Below are positions 48,436-50,497 of a DNA stretch of 50,497 nt, one piece after another (positions within the stretch are counted from its first letter, which is position 1; each line of letters begins with the position of its first letter). The translations under genes were made by a program, and so were the position numbers. This DNA is from Acidobacteriota bacterium (lineage in GTDB: Bacteria > Acidobacteriota > Vicinamibacteria > Vicinamibacterales > 2-12-FULL-66-21): contig QHWT01000050.1 in the NCBI GenBank assembly GCA_003222675.1, positions 1 through 50,497 on the forward strand, given 5' to 3'. The notes beneath the pieces are model-generated. The model was not told the DNA's origin. It made no database searches and saw only the letters and a list, made by a program, of their open reading frames with translations.

Positions 48436-49191
48436 GTGTTGGCCAAACGCATCATCGCGTGTCTCGATGTCAGAAATGGATGTGTCGTCAAAGGTGTGCA
48501 GTTCGAAGGCCTGACGAATGCCGGCGATCCGGCTGCGCTTGCGAGCCGCTACAACGTCGAAGGGATTGACGAGCTGGTTATCCTCGACGTGACCGCCACG
48601 CTCGAAGGACGCCGCGCGCTGGCCGCAACGATCCGTCAAGTGGCCTCGCGGATATTCATTCCGCTGGCGGTCGGCGGCGGTATTCGCTCGGAGGACGACG
48701 CTGCAGCGGCGCTCGACGCGGGTGCAGACAAGGTAAGCCTCAACAGCGCGGCGTTGGCGGAACCATCGTTGCTTACAAAGCTAGCTGCGAGATATGGCTC
48801 ACAAGCCGTGATCGTCGCCATTGACGCGAAGCAGACAGAAGGACGCTTTGCCGTGTTCGCCCGGAGCGGCAGCACGGCGTCCGGGCGGAGTGCGGTCGAG
48901 TGGGCGCGCGAGGCGGCGGATCGCGGGGCCGGTGAAATCCTGCTGACCTCGATCGATCGCGACGGAACGCGAAGTGGATTCGACTGCGAGCTCACGGCCG
49001 CAGTCTCGTCGGCGGTCTCCATTCCCGTCATTGCCTCCGGCGGCGCCGGCACCTTCGAACATTTTCTCGAGGTCTTCACGCGCGGGCAGGCGGACGCCGC
49101 GCTCGCGGCCTCGATCTTTCACTTTTCGGAACACGCGGTCGCGGATCTCAAGACCTATCTCCACGATCGTGGTGTCCCCATGCGTCTCTGA
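48436..49191 (+). CDS. hisF: Imidazole glycerol phosphate synthase, cyclase subunit
   Basis: A 251-residue TIM barrel. [19 protein letters not shown] with the first catalytic Asp, [17 protein letters not shown], and [13 protein letters not shown] with the second Asp are intact. It joins PRFAR and ammonia to give IGP and AICAR. GTG 48436 (or TTG 48439) is used, six bases after hisH. The gene order H-F-A differs from the common H-A-F. Confidence 0.96.
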   Translation: MLAKRIIACLDVRNGCVVKGVQFEGLTNAGDPAALASRYNVEGIDELVILDVTATLEGRRALAATIRQVASRIFIPLAVGGGIRSEDDAAAALDAGADKVSLNSAALAEPSLLTKLAARYGSQAVIVAIDAKQTEGRFAVFARSGSTASGRSAVEWAREAADRGAGEILLTSIDRDGTRSGFDCELTAAVSSAVSIPVIASGGAGTFEHFLEVFTRGQADAALAASIFHFSEHAVADLKTYLHDRGVPMRL

Positions 49192-49193
49192 CG

Positions 49194-49868
49194 ATGCTGA
49201 TTCCCTCGATTGACCTCCAGGGCGGCCGGATCGTGCAATTGGTCCAGGGCGAGCGCCTGGCGATCGTGAGCGCGGACTTCGAGGGCTGGATTGAACGGTT
49301 CAAGTCTTTCGACAAGGTGCAGCTGATCGACCTCGATGCGGCGAAAGGAGACGGGGACAACTCCGCGCTCATCGACATGATTTGCGCGCGGCTGCCGTGC
49401 CGTGTCGGCGGCGGCATCCGCACCGCCGCACGCGCCGCCACGCTGCTGGCGCGCGGCGCCAGGAAGGTGATCCTCGGCTCAGCGCTCTTCAGCAATGGCC
49501 GCGTCGACGTGGGCCTCGCGAAAGAACTGCGCGACACGCTCGGCGACGATCGATTAATCGCAGCGGTCGACGCGCGGGGCGGCCGGGTCACGATTCACGG
49601 GTGGCGCACGCGCCTCGAAATCTCGTCGGTCGACGCGGTGCACACGCTCGAACCGTTCTTCGGCGAGTTTCTGTTTACGAACGTCGACACCGAGGGATTG
49701 ATGAATGGAGCGAACCGTCCGGCTATCGAGGAGGTCCGGCACGCCACCAAGCGCCACGTGACGGCCGCCGGCGGGATCACGACGCAGGAGGAAGTCGACT
49801 GGCTCGATTCAATCGGTGTCGACGCTGTGGTCGGCATGGCCGTCTATACGGGCCGACTGAAAATCTAG
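49194..49868 (+). CDS. hisA: ProFAR isomerase
   Basis: A 224-residue TIM barrel, a little short for the family. IPSIDLQGGRIVQL carries the first catalytic Asp, and CRVGGGIRTAA and GEFLFTNVDTEGLMNG (second Asp) follow. It isomerises ProFAR to PRFAR. ATG 49194 is two bases after the hisF stop. It is the last gene of the operon; no terminator hairpin with a T-run is seen after it. Confidence 0.93.
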   Translation: MLIPSIDLQGGRIVQLVQGERLAIVSADFEGWIERFKSFDKVQLIDLDAAKGDGDNSALIDMICARLPCRVGGGIRTAARAATLLARGARKVILGSALFSNGRVDVGLAKELRDTLGDDRLIAAVDARGGRVTIHGWRTRLEISSVDAVHTLEPFFGEFLFTNVDTEGLMNGANRPAIEEVRHATKRHVTAAGGITTQEEVDWLDSIGVDAVVGMAVYTGRLKI

Positions 49869-49964
49869 CAGGGTGCTGAATGACGCAGCCTGCGAGTCAG
49901 GTAGCAACCTCCCAACCGGGCCGATGAACCCTTGCCGCGACCTCCCCGTCTAAACGACAGGATC

Positions 49965-50017
49965 CACGGATCTCACGGATCTTACGGATCTCACGGATCT
50001 CACGGATCAGATCCGTG
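49965..50017. repeat. 9-mer array with short terminal hairpin
   Basis: CACGGATCT repeats five times with small changes (49965-50009), then GATCCGTG pairs back on the last unit. It is the same 9-mer family as at 1604-1657. It lies between hisA and the last gene. Confidence 0.88.
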
Positions 50018-50046
50018 TTCTTCCGTGTAATCGGTGGTGAATCGCG

Positions 50047-50497
50047 ATGCAATTGGCATATTTCCGCGGAATCGTGGCGTTTTCGGCGGCGCTCTGGCTC
50101 GTCCCCGCGGGCACATCGGCCTCCGCGGCCGAGGCTGAGCGGCGCGAAACGGAGGTCGTCGACCGCAGCTTCCCCTTCAATCCGGACGGCCATCTCGAGC
50201 TGAAGAACTTCTCGGGCAAGGTCACCATCACGGGCAGCAACCGCGCAAACGTGGTCGTGCACGCGGTGCGGCGCGCAACGCGGGAGCGGCTGGCCGGCAT
50301 CCATCTCGAGATTGAGGCAACCCCGTCGGAGATCTCCATCGAGGCAAACAGGAAGGACGACCGCTGGGAGGACCACGACAACAACGTCGTCGACACGGAG
50401 TTCGACATCGAGGTCCCGCAGGCCGTGACGCTGGACGTTCACGCTTTTTCGAGCGATGTGCGGATCACAGGCGTCGGAGGGAAGCAGAAGCTGCATA
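50047..50497 (+). CDS. Secreted DUF4097-like protein, 5' fragment
   Basis: An open frame from ATG 50047 to the window end (150 residues so far). It has a signal peptide (GIVAFSAALWLVPAGTSASA), then the repeating beta pattern of DUF4097/adhesin-like proteins: GHLELKNFSGKVTITGSNR, then FDIEVPQAVTLDVHAFSSD and VRITGVGG. A GGTGGTGA ribosome site lies nine bases upstream. Its role is unknown; family members sit in the envelope. The C-terminus lies beyond the window. Confidence 0.75.
   Translation, partial: MQLAYFRGIVAFSAALWLVPAGTSASAAEAERRETEVVDRSFPFNPDGHLELKNFSGKVTITGSNRANVVVHAVRRATRERLAGIHLEIEATPSEISIEANRKDDRWEDHDNNVVDTEFDIEVPQAVTLDVHAFSSDVRITGVGGKQKLH

Overview
The window is GC-rich, densely coded DNA from a Gram-negative bacterium. 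It encodes an RND/TolC-type efflux system, an outer-membrane barrel protein, lipoproteins and many secreted proteins. My best guess is an Acidobacteriota member, probably of the Vicinamibacteria type. This is inference from overall style: a DUF1501 protein, GT-C membrane proteins with a discoidin domain, a RAYT gene with a matching short repeat, and many intergenic heptamer repeats. No rRNA or other decisive marker is present.

Layout. 1-2.3 kb: the end of a DUF1501 protein, a small membrane protein, a D-serine dehydratase/D-threonine aldolase-like PLP enzyme, a lone BMC-H shell protein and a pterin carbinolamine dehydratase. 2.4-9.2 kb: a TetR regulator, a membrane fusion protein with a frameshifted C-terminus, and an RND pump fused to a TolC-like protein. 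9.2-12.4 kb: glycine oxidase (thiO), a RAYT transposase surrounded by its repeat, and a YjbQ-like protein. 12.5-21 kb: a secreted M14 peptidase, a YihY-family membrane protein, secreted/envelope proteins, an aromatic amino acid decarboxylase and a beta-barrel protein. Two of the envelope genes carry near-identical sigma-54-type promoters. 21.1-30.1 kb: a complete arginine regulon, argR-argG-argH on the minus strand and divergent argC-B-D-A-J-F on the plus strand, with matching ARG-box-like sites over both start codons. 30.2-37.2 kb: a quinone-oxidoreductase-like gene, two GT-C membrane proteins and modABC. 37.2-43.2 kb: malQ and glgX (glycogen use) and a gamma-glutamyltranspeptidase. 43.2-49.9 kb: the histidine operon hisI-G-D-C-B-H-F-A, preceded by a previously uncalled 24-residue leader peptide with seven histidines and a strong intrinsic terminator, which is a classical attenuator. 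The window ends inside a secreted DUF4097-like protein.

Three layers of non-coding structure stand out. (1) A 21-bp element occurs 12 times in three clusters, one of them bracketing the RAYT gene, and it supplies start or stop bases to neighbouring genes. (2) Short tandem repeats with a period of 7, 8 or 9 bp fill many intergenic gaps, including two inside the his operon. (3) Hairpins and composite inverted repeats sit at gene ends, one type placing the stop codon in its loop.

The most useful new calls are the his attenuator, the paired sigma-54 promoters, the symmetrical arginine control region, the RAYT/21-bp element system and the RND-TolC fusion next to a damaged adaptor gene.
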